Origin: an uncultured Anaeroplasma sp.
Lineage (GTDB): Bacteria > Bacillota_I > Bacilli_A > Acholeplasmatales > Anaeroplasmataceae
Reading direction: 5' to 3'
Assembly: GCA_945919465.1 (NCBI GenBank)
Contig: CAMEJG010000004.1
Span: 23,327-87,326 of the forward strand
DNA length: 64,000 nt
The notes under the pieces are model-generated. The model saw only the letters and a program-made list of their open reading frames with translations. It did not search any database and had not been told where the DNA came from. Both the position numbers and the translations under genes were made by a program. Positions 18,371-27,742 of this stretch are shown here, one piece after another (the stretch's first letter is position 1; every line of letters begins with the position of its first letter).

Positions 18371-19612
18371 ATGATAAAACAACCATTAAAGGGAATGAAT
18401 GATTTTATTCCAAAGGATGCTGCTATAAGAGATTATATGATTTCTAAAATAAGTGAGGTATATAGAAGCTTCGGCTATGAAAGAATCTATACCCCCGCAA
18501 TTGAAGATATTGAAAATATCGACAATAAAGAGGGTGGAGAAAATCAAAAGCTTATATTTAAAATATTAAAGCGTGGAGAAAAGCTAGATAAGGCTTTAGA
18601 AAATGATGAATTTAATAAATTAGCTGATATGGGATTAAGATATGATTTGACTTTACCATTAACTAGATTTTATGCTAATAATAGAGCTAATTTACCATTA
18701 ATAGGTAAATTCATTCAAATTGATAGAGTATATCGTGCTGAACGTCCTCAAAGAGGAAGAGATAGAGAATTCTATCAATGTGATATTGATGTTATTGGTA
18801 ATAAATCTATTAATGCAGAAATAGAGCTTATTACGGCAACAGGTAAAGCTTTACTTACTCTTCCTATAGGAGAATTTTCTATTAGAATTAATCATAGACA
18901 AATATTAAGAGCTTCATTACTTAAAATGGGCTTTAATGAAAATGATCTAGATGAGGTTTGCATTTCACTTGATAAGCTTGATAAGATTAATGCATCAGGA
19001 GTTAAGGAAGAATTATTAGCTAAAGGATATAATAATGATGCAATAAATAATTTAATTAATTTTATTTCTAGTGAGGTTACATTAGCTAAGGTTGAAGAAC
19101 TCTTAGGTGATAATAGTGATTTAGCTGATTTAAAATATGTAATTAATGGTGCGAGCGAGTTATCAGATAATAAATATAAGATTATTTATGATTTTACATT
19201 AGTTAGAGGACAAGGATATTATACTGGTTGTGTTTTTGAAATTGCTAGTATTAAATTTGGTGGTACTATTGGTGGTGGTGGCAGATATGATAATTTGATT
19301 GGTAAGTTTATTGGAGAGAATATACCTGCAGTAGGCTTTTCAATTGGATTTGAAAGAATCTATGCTATTTTAAAGGATAGTAATTTTAAAATACCTAATC
19401 AAAATAAATTAGCTATTATTTATAAGAATGATTATGTTACCGCAATGAAATTTGCTAATAATTATAGAAATGAATATCAAGTATCTTTATTTGAATTTCC
19501 TAAAAAGATGGGTAAATTATTAAATAGAATAGAGCTTGAGGGTTATAAAGCTTATATTATTTATGATGAGAATAATGAAACTAATGAATTACATGTAATT
19601 GAAGGAAATTAA
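18371..19612 (+). CDS. hisS: Histidine--tRNA ligase-like protein
   Basis: MIKQPLKGMNDFIPKDAAIRDYM, class II motif 2 (AERPQRGRDREFYQCDID), LVRGQGYYTGCVFE, GGGGRYDNLIG; ATG at 18371 with GGGAGGA RBS preferred over TTG at 18356. Confidence 0.85.
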   Translation: MIKQPLKGMNDFIPKDAAIRDYMISKISEVYRSFGYERIYTPAIEDIENIDNKEGGENQKLIFKILKRGEKLDKALENDEFNKLADMGLRYDLTLPLTRFYANNRANLPLIGKFIQIDRVYRAERPQRGRDREFYQCDIDVIGNKSINAEIELITATGKALLTLPIGEFSIRINHRQILRASLLKMGFNENDLDEVCISLDKLDKINASGVKEELLAKGYNNDAINNLINFISSEVTLAKVEELLGDNSDLADLKYVINGASELSDNKYKIIYDFTLVRGQGYYTGCVFEIASIKFGGTIGGGGRYDNLIGKFIGENIPAVGFSIGFERIYAILKDSNFKIPNQNKLAIIYKNDYVTAMKFANNYRNEYQVSLFEFPKKMGKLLNRIELEGYKAYIIYDENNETNELHVIEGN

Positions 19613-19613
19613 T

Positions 19614-20057
19614 ATGGAAAAGATTGAAAGCTTTAAGGTAGATCATTTAAAGCTATTACCAGGATTATATGTATCTAGATGTGATACAATGGATAATTTT
19701 AGCTTTACTACCTATGATTTAAGATTTACAAGACCTAATTTTGAACCAGTTATGAATACTGCTCCAATTCATACAATTGAGCATTTAGCTGCAACATATT
19801 TTAGAAATTATCATTCTGATAAGGTTATGTATTTTGGTCCTATGGGATGTAGAACAGGTTTTTATTTAATTTATAAAGGTATGCCTAATTTAGATGAAAC
19901 TAAAAAGGATGTTCTTGATTGCTTAAATTTTATTATCAATTTTAATGGAGATATTCCTGGTGCTTCTCCAATAGAATGTGGTAATTATTTAGATTTAAAT
20001 TTAGATATGGCAAAATATTATGCCAAAAGATATAAGGATATTTTAGAAAACAATTAA
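19614..20057 (+). CDS. luxS: S-ribosylhomocysteine lyase LuxS
   Basis: SFKVDHLKLLPGLYVSR, HTIEHLAATYFRN (HxxEH), GPMGCRTGFYLI. Confidence 0.95.
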   Translation: MEKIESFKVDHLKLLPGLYVSRCDTMDNFSFTTYDLRFTRPNFEPVMNTAPIHTIEHLAATYFRNYHSDKVMYFGPMGCRTGFYLIYKGMPNLDETKKDVLDCLNFIINFNGDIPGASPIECGNYLDLNLDMAKYYAKRYKDILENN

Positions 20058-20079
20058 TAAAATATTCTAGAGGTGGATT

Positions 20080-22428
20080 ATGACACTAGATAAATTAAAA
20101 GTAGGTTCTTCAGCTACTATTTTAGAAGTAGGAGCTACAGAGTCCTTACGTCAGCATTTACTCGATATGGGATTAATACCAGGTGCGGTTGTAACTGTAA
20201 CGAAATTTGCTCCTATGGGAGATCCTATGCAGGTATTAGTTCATGGATATGAATTAACATTGAGATTAAGTGATGCTGTAAATATAAAGATATCTGAAGC
20301 ATTTATTAAGGATAAAGAAGAAAATATAATAAATAAAAATATAAAAAAGCCTCATCCTGGTTTAGGTGAGGGTGGAAAATATCATGATTCAACTCATGAA
20401 AATCCTTTGAATAAGGATGAGATTTTATCATTCGCATTAGCAGGAAATCAAAATTGTGGAAAAACTACATTGTTTAATCAATTAACAGGTTCTAACCAGC
20501 ATGTAGGTAATTTTCCTGGAGTTACAGTAGATCAAAAAAGTGGTGTAATTAGAGGACATCAAAATACATTAGTTGTTGATTTACCTGGTATTTATTCATT
20601 ATCACCATATAGTGATGAGGAAATTGTATCTAGAAAATATATCTTAGAAAATGATCCTAAAGGTATTATTAATATAGTAGATGCAAATAACATTGAAAGA
20701 AATTTATATTTAACACTTCAATTAATGGAGCTTGAAAAGCCAATGACATTAGCCTTAAATATGATGGATGAGGTTAATAATAATGGTGGTTATATTAATG
20801 TAAATAGGATGGAGGAATTATTAGGTATTCCTGTTGTCCCTATTTCTGCAAAAAAGAATGAAGGAGTAGATGAATTAGTTAGTCATGCTATTCATGTTGC
20901 TTATTATCAAGAAAAACCAGCTGTTAATGATTTTTGTGATATAAATGATCATTGTGGTGCTGTTCATAGAGCTATACATGGTATTATGTATTTAATTGAG
21001 GATCATGCTAAATTTGCTAATATTCCTTTAAGATTTGCTGCTACAAAGGTTATTGAAAATGATAAATTGGTTATTGATGCATTAAAATTAACTCAAAATG
21101 AGCTTGAAATGATTGAACATATAGTAACCCAAATGGAGCTTGAAAGAGGATTAGATAGAAGTGCCGCAATAGCTGATATGAGATATTCATTTATTTCTCA
21201 GGTATGTAAAGAATGTGTTATTAAACCAAATGAATCAAAGGAACATATTAGAAGTCAAAAAATTGATAAGCTTTTAACAGGAAAATATACTGCAATACCA
21301 ATGTTTATTTTAATATTAGGATTAGTATTTTTTTTAACATTTAATGTTATTGGTGCTGCTTTACAGGATTTACTATCTTTAGGAATAGATTCATTGACAA
21401 ATTTATTAGATAATTTGTTTACCTCCTGGGGTGTTGAGCCTATTATACATTCTTTAGTAATTGATGGAATATTTTCTGGTATAGGAAGTGTAATATCATT
21501 TTTACCTATTATTATAGTATTATTTATCTTCTTATCACTTTTAGAAGATTCTGGTTATATGGCAAGAGTAGCATTTGTAATGGATAGACTATTAAGAAAA
21601 ATAGGATTATCCGGTAAATCAATAGTACCTATGCTTATAGGATTTGGTTGTACAGTACCTGGTGTAATGTCAACAAGAACTCTATCATCAGATAGAGACA
21701 GAAAAATGACTATTATTCTTACTCCATTTATGAGCTGTTCTGCAAAGCTTCCTATATATAGCTTTATTGCTTCATTATTCTTTGGAAATTTTGCTTGGCT
21801 TGTTATGTTATCTTTATATTTATTAGGAATTATTGTTGCGATAATAGTTGCCTTTATATCTAAAAGATTTATTTTTAAGGGTGAGGCAGTACCATTTATA
21901 ATGGAGCTTCCTAATTATCGTTTACCAGGAATTAAAAATGTTTCTCAGCTATTATGGGAAAAAACAAAGGATTTTTTAAGTAGAGCCTTTACAGTAATAT
22001 TAGTTGCTACAATTGTGATTTGGTTCTTACAAAGCTTTAGCTTTAAGTTTGAATTTGTATCTGATTCTAGTCAAAGTATGCTTGCTGTAATTGCAGGAGG
22101 TATTAGCGTCTTATTTAAGCCTTTAGGATTTGGTGATTATAGATTTATTACTTCATTAATATCAGGCTTTTTAGCAAAAGAAGGAGTAGTATCTAGCTTA
22201 ATGCTATTATTTGGTAGTAGTGATGCAATAGTACAATCTATTTCTACAGCTACTGCTTATACTTTCTTAGTATTTTCTTTATTATATACTCCTTGTGTTG
22301 CTGCTATGGCTGCTATTAGAAAGGAATTAGGAACTAAGTGGGCAGTATCTATTGGTATTTTCCATATTGTAGTAGCTTATTTAATAGCATTAGTATTTTC
22401 ATTAATATTCTTATTATGTGGGGTATAA
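20080..22428 (+). CDS. feoB: FeoA-FeoB fusion ferrous iron transporter
   Basis: N-terminal FeoA SH3-like domain (~75 aa), then GNQNCGKTTLFNQLTGSNQHVGNFPGVTVD G domain and GCTVPGVMSTRTL membrane region. Confidence 0.95.
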   Translation: MTLDKLKVGSSATILEVGATESLRQHLLDMGLIPGAVVTVTKFAPMGDPMQVLVHGYELTLRLSDAVNIKISEAFIKDKEENIINKNIKKPHPGLGEGGKYHDSTHENPLNKDEILSFALAGNQNCGKTTLFNQLTGSNQHVGNFPGVTVDQKSGVIRGHQNTLVVDLPGIYSLSPYSDEEIVSRKYILENDPKGIINIVDANNIERNLYLTLQLMELEKPMTLALNMMDEVNNNGGYINVNRMEELLGIPVVPISAKKNEGVDELVSHAIHVAYYQEKPAVNDFCDINDHCGAVHRAIHGIMYLIEDHAKFANIPLRFAATKVIENDKLVIDALKLTQNELEMIEHIVTQMELERGLDRSAAIADMRYSFISQVCKECVIKPNESKEHIRSQKIDKLLTGKYTAIPMFILILGLVFFLTFNVIGAALQDLLSLGIDSLTNLLDNLFTSWGVEPIIHSLVIDGIFSGIGSVISFLPIIIVLFIFLSLLEDSGYMARVAFVMDRLLRKIGLSGKSIVPMLIGFGCTVPGVMSTRTLSSDRDRKMTIILTPFMSCSAKLPIYSFIASLFFGNFAWLVMLSLYLLGIIVAIIVAFISKRFIFKGEAVPFIMELPNYRLPGIKNVSQLLWEKTKDFLSRAFTVILVATIVIWFLQSFSFKFEFVSDSSQSMLAVIAGGISVLFKPLGFGDYRFITSLISGFLAKEGVVSSLMLLFGSSDAIVQSISTATAYTFLVFSLLYTPCVAAMAAIRKELGTKWAVSIGIFHIVVAYLIALVFSLIFLLCGV

Positions 22429-22429
22429 T

Positions 22430-22558
22430 ATGAACCTTATTTCATGGATTATTTTAGGTATAATTATTATTATAGTTATAGGAATAATTATTTATCTAAT
22501 TAAAAATAGAAAAAAAGGTTGTGGCTGTTGTAATAAAGATTGTCCCTATAAAAAATAA
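22430..22558 (+). CDS. FeoB-associated Cys-rich membrane protein
   Basis: MNLISWIILGIIIIIVIGIIIYLIKNRKKGCGCCNKDCPYKK; one TM helix plus Cys-rich tail immediately after feoB; absent from the ORF track because of size. Confidence 0.85.
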   Translation: MNLISWIILGIIIIIVIGIIIYLIKNRKKGCGCCNKDCPYKK

Positions 22559-22584
22559 TGTACTAGTTTTCTAGTACATTTTTT
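22559..22584 (+). terminator. Rho-independent terminator
   Basis: TGTACTAG-TTTT-CTAGTACA then TTTTTT. Confidence 0.85.
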
Positions 22585-22603
22585 AAATGTAAGTGGAGGA
22601 AAT

Positions 22604-23797
22604 ATGAATAAAAATATAGAATTTGCTAAACTAGGATTAGGATTATTTGTTCATTATGGATTATTTAGTGTTTTAGGTAGTGGAGAATGGGCTAAATATA
22701 CTAACAATATTCCTGATATAAAATATGAGAAATTAGCTTATTTATTTAATCCTAAAAAGAATTTTTTAGATGATATATGTAGCTTTGCTAAAGATAATGG
22801 TTTTAATTATATTGTATTTACTGCTCGTCATCATGATGGATTTTCATTATATGATACAAAGGATTTAAATGATTATAATTCCTATCATTATATAAAAAGA
22901 GATCTTGTTCAAGAATTTATTTTATCATGTAAAAAATATAATTTATTACCAATTATATATCATACCTTAATAGATTGGAAAGAAGAAAAGAATTTTTATT
23001 CTTTTTCAGATTATTTATCATATTTAAGAAATAGTATTGATTTATTATGTAGTAATTATGGACAAATAGGTGGTTTTTGGTTTGACGGAGAGTGGAAATA
23101 TCCAAATTATGATTGGGAAGAAGAAAAATTATATAAAATGATTAATAGAAAACAGCCTAATGCATTAATAATTAATAATTCTGGATTATCTAAATTAGGA
23201 GAAAGAAACTCAGAATATATTAATGTTATCACCTTTGAAGGTAATAAAATAGCTAATTATGATTATCATAAAAGTATTAATCTATATGCAGCTGAGGCTT
23301 GTCAAACCTTAAATGATCATTGGGGATATGCTAAAAATGATATTAATTATAAATCAATAAAGGAAATACTATTAAATTTTTTAAATTGTAGAAGATATGG
23401 AGGTAACTATTTATTAAATATAGGTCCTAAAGAGGATGGTTCTATTAGAGAATATGAAAAAGAATTTGTTAATTTATTAGGTAATTGGATAAATTTAAAT
23501 AAAGAAGCATTATTTAATACTGTTCCTTATGAAATGAATTTACCTAGTAATTCTTTTACGTTAAGAAATGATAATAATATTTATATAATAATAGAAAATA
23601 TTCCTATGATTATTGATAATAATGTTGGAATATATAATAATAATCCAATTATAATTAATTTAGCTAATCTAAAATATAAGAAAATATATTGGCTAGATAA
23701 TAAGTCTTTAATTACTCCTGAATTTAATCAATATGTTGTAGAGCCATTTAATTATGGAAATTCAATGATTGCAAGAATATTAAAAATAGAATTATAA
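22604..23797 (+). CDS. GH29 alpha-L-fucosidase-like
   Basis: GLFVHYGLFSVLGSGEWAKY, FTARHHDGFSLYDTKDL, GGFWFDGEW. Confidence 0.88.
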   Translation: MNKNIEFAKLGLGLFVHYGLFSVLGSGEWAKYTNNIPDIKYEKLAYLFNPKKNFLDDICSFAKDNGFNYIVFTARHHDGFSLYDTKDLNDYNSYHYIKRDLVQEFILSCKKYNLLPIIYHTLIDWKEEKNFYSFSDYLSYLRNSIDLLCSNYGQIGGFWFDGEWKYPNYDWEEEKLYKMINRKQPNALIINNSGLSKLGERNSEYINVITFEGNKIANYDYHKSINLYAAEACQTLNDHWGYAKNDINYKSIKEILLNFLNCRRYGGNYLLNIGPKEDGSIREYEKEFVNLLGNWINLNKEALFNTVPYEMNLPSNSFTLRNDNNIYIIIENIPMIIDNNVGIYNNNPIIINLANLKYKKIYWLDNKSLITPEFNQYVVEPFNYGNSMIARILKIEL

Positions 23798-23805
23798 AAT
23801 CAATC

Positions 23806-23834
23806 TTGAAATATACCCCAATAGGGTATATAAT
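23806..23834 (+). promoter_or_regulatory. csoR-copA promoter with CsoR-type operator
   Basis: TTGAAA (23806-23811), 17-bp spacer, TATAAT (23829-23834); dyad TATACCCCAATAGGGTATA (23812-23830) fills the spacer. Confidence 0.8.
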
Positions 23835-23841
23835 ATAGGAC

Positions 23842-24162
23842 GTGGGAGGTATATATCAAATGACAAAAAATAATAATTGTTGTGAAATGAAATACACTAT
23901 AAGAGGTGAAGAGGAAAAGAAAAACATTCAAAGAAGAATGAATATTCTTATTGGACAAATGAACGGAATAAAAACAATGATAGATGAGGATAGATATTGT
24001 GAAGATGTTATTATGCAGCTATTAGCTATTGATAAAGGTATTCAAAGCTTATCTGATTCATTACTTGAAAGACATATTAAAACCTGTATAACTGAAGAGG
24101 TTAAAAAAGAAAATTATGATGCTTTAGATGAGGTTATAAGAATTATTAGGAGGTATCGATGA
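23842..24162 (+). CDS. csoR: CsoR-family metal-sensing repressor
   Basis: RRMNILIGQMNGIKTMIDEDRYCEDVIMQLLAIDKGIQSLSDSLLERHIKTC: conserved Cys/His/Cys arrangement. Confidence 0.9.
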   Translation: MGGIYQMTKNNNCCEMKYTIRGEEEKKNIQRRMNILIGQMNGIKTMIDEDRYCEDVIMQLLAIDKGIQSLSDSLLERHIKTCITEEVKKENYDALDEVIRIIRRYR

Positions 24163-26624
24163 AAAAAGAAAATTTTAATGTTTCTGGAATGACCTGTAGT
24201 AGCTGTCAAGCTCATGTTGAAAAAGCAGTAAATAAGCTTGAAGGTGTAAAATTATGTAATGTTAATTTGCTAAAAAATACAATGAGTGTTGAATTTGATG
24301 AGAATATAACCTCAATAGAAGAAATAGAAAATAGTGTAAGTGATGCAGGATATAGTGCCTCATTAGCCAATAAAAAGGAAGAAAATAAAATAATTGTAAA
24401 AAAAGATTATTCATTATTAAAATTAATTTGTTCTATTATTATCCTATTAATATTAATGTATTTTTCAATGGGAAATATGATGTGGGGATGGCCATCACCT
24501 AAAATATTTGATCATCATGAAAATCCTATGGGATTTGCATTAATACAATTTATTTTAGTATTACCAATTATATATATTTATAAAAATTATTTCATTTCTG
24601 GTTTTAAGCATCTAATTAATAAAGCTCCAAATATGGATACTTTAATTTCATTAGGTTCTTTGTTTTCTATTTTATATGGTATCTATGCTATGTTTATGAT
24701 CAGCTTAGGTAATATAGAGTATCATATGTATTTATATTTTGAATCAGCTGGAATGATATTAGTATTTGTTAGCATTGGAAAATATCTAGAAGGCTTATCT
24801 AAGAAAAAAACAACTAAAGCAATAGAAGGCTTAATGGAATTAGTACCTAAAAATGTAACTATTTTAAAAGATGGAAAAGAAATAATTGTAAAAGAAGAAA
24901 ATATTAAAGTAGATGATATTTTAATAATCAAAAAAGGTGAAAGAATTGCAGTAGATGGAATTATTATTGATGGTGCAGCCTCTATTGATGAATCTACTAT
25001 TACTGGAGAAGCAATTCCTGTTTATAAAAAAATAAATGATGAGGTAATTTCATCAACAATAATAGAATCAGGGTTTATTAAAGTAAAAGCTTTAAAGGTT
25101 GGAAGTGATACTACAATAGCCAATATTATTAGACTTGTTGATGAGGCATCTAATTCTAAAGCACCTATTTCTAAGCTTGCTGATAAAATATCTGGAATCT
25201 TTGTACCTATTATTTTAGCAATTTCAATATTAGTATTTATTGGTAACATTTTATATATTAATATTGCAAATCCTTCATATGTAAATAATACCTTTGAGGT
25301 AGCATTAAATTTTGCTATCACATGTATAGTTATTGCATGTCCATGTGCTTTAGGTCTTGCAACACCTGTTGCGATTATGGTTTCAACGGGAAAGGGTGCT
25401 ACAAATGGATTGTTGATAAAAAATGCAGAAATTTTAGAAAAAACTCATTTAATTAATACTATTGTCTTAGATAAAACAGGTACTATTACCGAAGGAAAGC
25501 CTAAGGTAGTTGATTATATTTCTTTAGATAATAATATTGATTTAAAAGGAATATTATACAGCTTTGAGGCTAAAAGTGAACATCCCCTATCAAAAGCTAT
25601 TTGTGAATATACTAATGGTAGTAAAATATATGAGGTAAATGATTATAAAAGTATTGAGGGAAAGGGTATTTCTGGATATATAGATAATGATTATTATCTA
25701 ATTGGAAATACAAGAATAATAGATAATATTAATAAAGATATTATTGGTAAGATAGATGAATTATCAAGTGATGGAAAAACTACTTTAATTGTTGTAAAAA
25801 ATGATAATGTTATAGGAATTATTGGAATTAAGGATGAAATCAAAAAGGATTCAAAAGAAGCTATATCAAAGCTTAGAAAAAAGAATATTGATGTAATTAT
25901 GCTTACAGGAGATAATAGCCTTGTAGCCAATAAAATAGCTAATGAATTAGGTATTAATAAAGTTTATAGTGAGGTATATCCAGAGGATAAAGCTAATATT
26001 ATTCAATCACTTAAGAAAAATGATAATATAGTAGCCATGGTTGGAGATGGAGTAAATGATGCGATTGCATTAACTACTGCTGATATTGGTATTGCGATTG
26101 GAGCTGGTAGTAATATTGCATTAGATTCAGCAGATATTATTTTAGCTAGAAATAGTTTATTGGATGTAATTAATGCAATTAAGCTAAGTAAAAGAACTAT
26201 TAATACAATTAAGCTAGGATTATTTTGGGCTTTCTTTTATAATTTAGTTTGTGTATTATTAGCTACAGGAATATTTTATTATATTTCAAATGGAACATTT
26301 AAAATAGAACCAATGTATGGAGCTATTGCTATGAGTATTTCTAGTGTTTCTGTAGTTTTAAATGCATTAACTATTAATTTATTTAATTTTAATAAAAAAG
26401 AAAAAAAGGAGAAAATAAAAATGAAAAAGATTATTATTGATGTAGATGGAATGATGTGTAAGCATTGTAAGGCACATGTTGAAGAGGCATGTATGAAGGT
26501 TTGTGGAGTTAATGAGGCAGTTGCTTCACTTGATGCTAAAAATGTTACTGTTTCATGTAATGACAATGTTACAAAAGAAGCATTAATTGATGCCATTAAT
26601 AATGCTGGTTATAGTGCAAAATAA
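24159..26624 (+). CDS. copA: Copper-translocating P-type ATPase with N-terminal and C-terminal HMA domains
   Basis: GMTCSSC N-terminal HMA, CPCALGLATP, DKTGTITEGKP, MVGDGVNDAIAL; C-terminal GMMCKHC HMA. Confidence 0.95.
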   Translation: MKKENFNVSGMTCSSCQAHVEKAVNKLEGVKLCNVNLLKNTMSVEFDENITSIEEIENSVSDAGYSASLANKKEENKIIVKKDYSLLKLICSIIILLILMYFSMGNMMWGWPSPKIFDHHENPMGFALIQFILVLPIIYIYKNYFISGFKHLINKAPNMDTLISLGSLFSILYGIYAMFMISLGNIEYHMYLYFESAGMILVFVSIGKYLEGLSKKKTTKAIEGLMELVPKNVTILKDGKEIIVKEENIKVDDILIIKKGERIAVDGIIIDGAASIDESTITGEAIPVYKKINDEVISSTIIESGFIKVKALKVGSDTTIANIIRLVDEASNSKAPISKLADKISGIFVPIILAISILVFIGNILYINIANPSYVNNTFEVALNFAITCIVIACPCALGLATPVAIMVSTGKGATNGLLIKNAEILEKTHLINTIVLDKTGTITEGKPKVVDYISLDNNIDLKGILYSFEAKSEHPLSKAICEYTNGSKIYEVNDYKSIEGKGISGYIDNDYYLIGNTRIIDNINKDIIGKIDELSSDGKTTLIVVKNDNVIGIIGIKDEIKKDSKEAISKLRKKNIDVIMLTGDNSLVANKIANELGINKVYSEVYPEDKANIIQSLKKNDNIVAMVGDGVNDAIALTTADIGIAIGAGSNIALDSADIILARNSLLDVINAIKLSKRTINTIKLGLFWAFFYNLVCVLLATGIFYYISNGTFKIEPMYGAIAMSISSVSVVLNALTINLFNFNKKEKKEKIKMKKIIIDVDGMMCKHCKAHVEEACMKVCGVNEAVASLDAKNVTVSCNDNVTKEALIDAINNAGYSAK
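26405..26624 (+). other. Candidate in-frame internal translation start for a 67-aa CopZ-like protein (ATG at 26421)
   Basis: AAAGGAG at 26405-26411, 9-nt spacing to ATG 26421; MKKIIIDVDGMMCKHCKAHVEEACMKVCGVNEAVASLDAKNVTVSCNDNVTKEALIDAINNAGYSAK. Confidence 0.55.
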
Positions 26625-26727
26625 AACAAAAAGTGATAAATTGTACAACAATAAAAAAAATCTTGATATATTATTGAAGAATTGATTATTTAATGATAAA
26701 ATACTCCTTGATTTTTAGGAGGAGAAT

Positions 26728-27624
26728 ATGTTGAATTTATTTACATTTTTAACAAGTGCAACAGGAACTACTGCAGCAGGTTCTGGGACTCAAAATGAAT
26801 TTACCACTATTGATTGGGGTGCATTATGGAATGCTATCTTAAATTGGTGTAAAACTACAGGTATTAGATTAATAATAGCTATTATTATTTTAATTGTTTC
26901 ATTTAAACTAATTAATTTTATATGTAAGAAGATTTCTAAAAAGCTTGAGAAGAAAAAAGTGGATCTTACTATTGCTAAAGTATCTGTAAGCTTTTTAAAG
27001 ATAGTTTTAAAGGTATTAATTATTGTACTTATTGTTGGTTATGTTGGATTTGAAACTGCATCATTATCAGCAGTAATTCTTTCTTTAGGTACTGGTATTT
27101 CTTTAGCAGTTCAGGGTACATTATCTAATTTTGCTGGTGGTGTAATAATTGTAATAATGAGACCATTTAAGATTGGAGATTTTATTACTTCAAATGGACA
27201 ATCTGGTACAGTTGAGGATATTAAATTATTCTATACTCATATTGTAACCCCTGATAATAAGGCTATAATGATTCCTAATGGTAGCTTAGCTAATAATGTT
27301 ATTGTTAATGTATCTGCTAAAGAAGATAGAAGATGTGATCTTGTTATGCCAGTTGCATATGGTACTGATACAGAGTTTGCATTAACTGTTATTAGAGGAG
27401 TAATTGCAAAAAATGAAAAGGTATTTAATACACCTGAACCATTTGTTAAGGTTGGTGAGCTTGCAGATTCATCAATTGATATTTATGTAAGAGTTTGGTG
27501 TAAGAATAGTGATTATTGGGATGTATATTTTAGCTTATTAAATAATATTAAAGATGCATTTGAGGAAAATCATATTGAAATTCCATTTAATCAATTAGAT
27601 GTAAATTTAAAGAATGCTGAATAA
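26728..27624 (+). CDS. Small-conductance mechanosensitive channel (MscS family)
   Basis: LGTGISLAVQGTLSNFAGGVIIVIMRPFKIGDFI signature. Confidence 0.92.
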   Translation: MLNLFTFLTSATGTTAAGSGTQNEFTTIDWGALWNAILNWCKTTGIRLIIAIIILIVSFKLINFICKKISKKLEKKKVDLTIAKVSVSFLKIVLKVLIIVLIVGYVGFETASLSAVILSLGTGISLAVQGTLSNFAGGVIIVIMRPFKIGDFITSNGQSGTVEDIKLFYTHIVTPDNKAIMIPNGSLANNVIVNVSAKEDRRCDLVMPVAYGTDTEFALTVIRGVIAKNEKVFNTPEPFVKVGELADSSIDIYVRVWCKNSDYWDVYFSLLNNIKDAFEENHIEIPFNQLDVNLKNAE

Positions 27625-27631
27625 TATTTTT

Positions 27632-27666
27632 GGATATTTTCTTTTTTAGAAGATATCCTTTTTTTT
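27632..27666 (+). terminator. Rho-independent terminator
   Basis: GGATATTTTC...GAAGATATCC then T run. Confidence 0.7.
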
Positions 27667-27742
27667 ATCATATTACATTGACATAATAATATTTTATTAA
27701 TATAATTTTTATAAATATATCGTTAAAAAAAGAGGTGCTAAT

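Noticed and set aside
24722-26596. Minus-strand ORFs opposite copA (24722-24931, 25022-25321, 25694-25930, 26279-26596)
   Set aside because: Antisense to a well-supported CDS with no RBS or family motif; common in AT-rich coding DNA.
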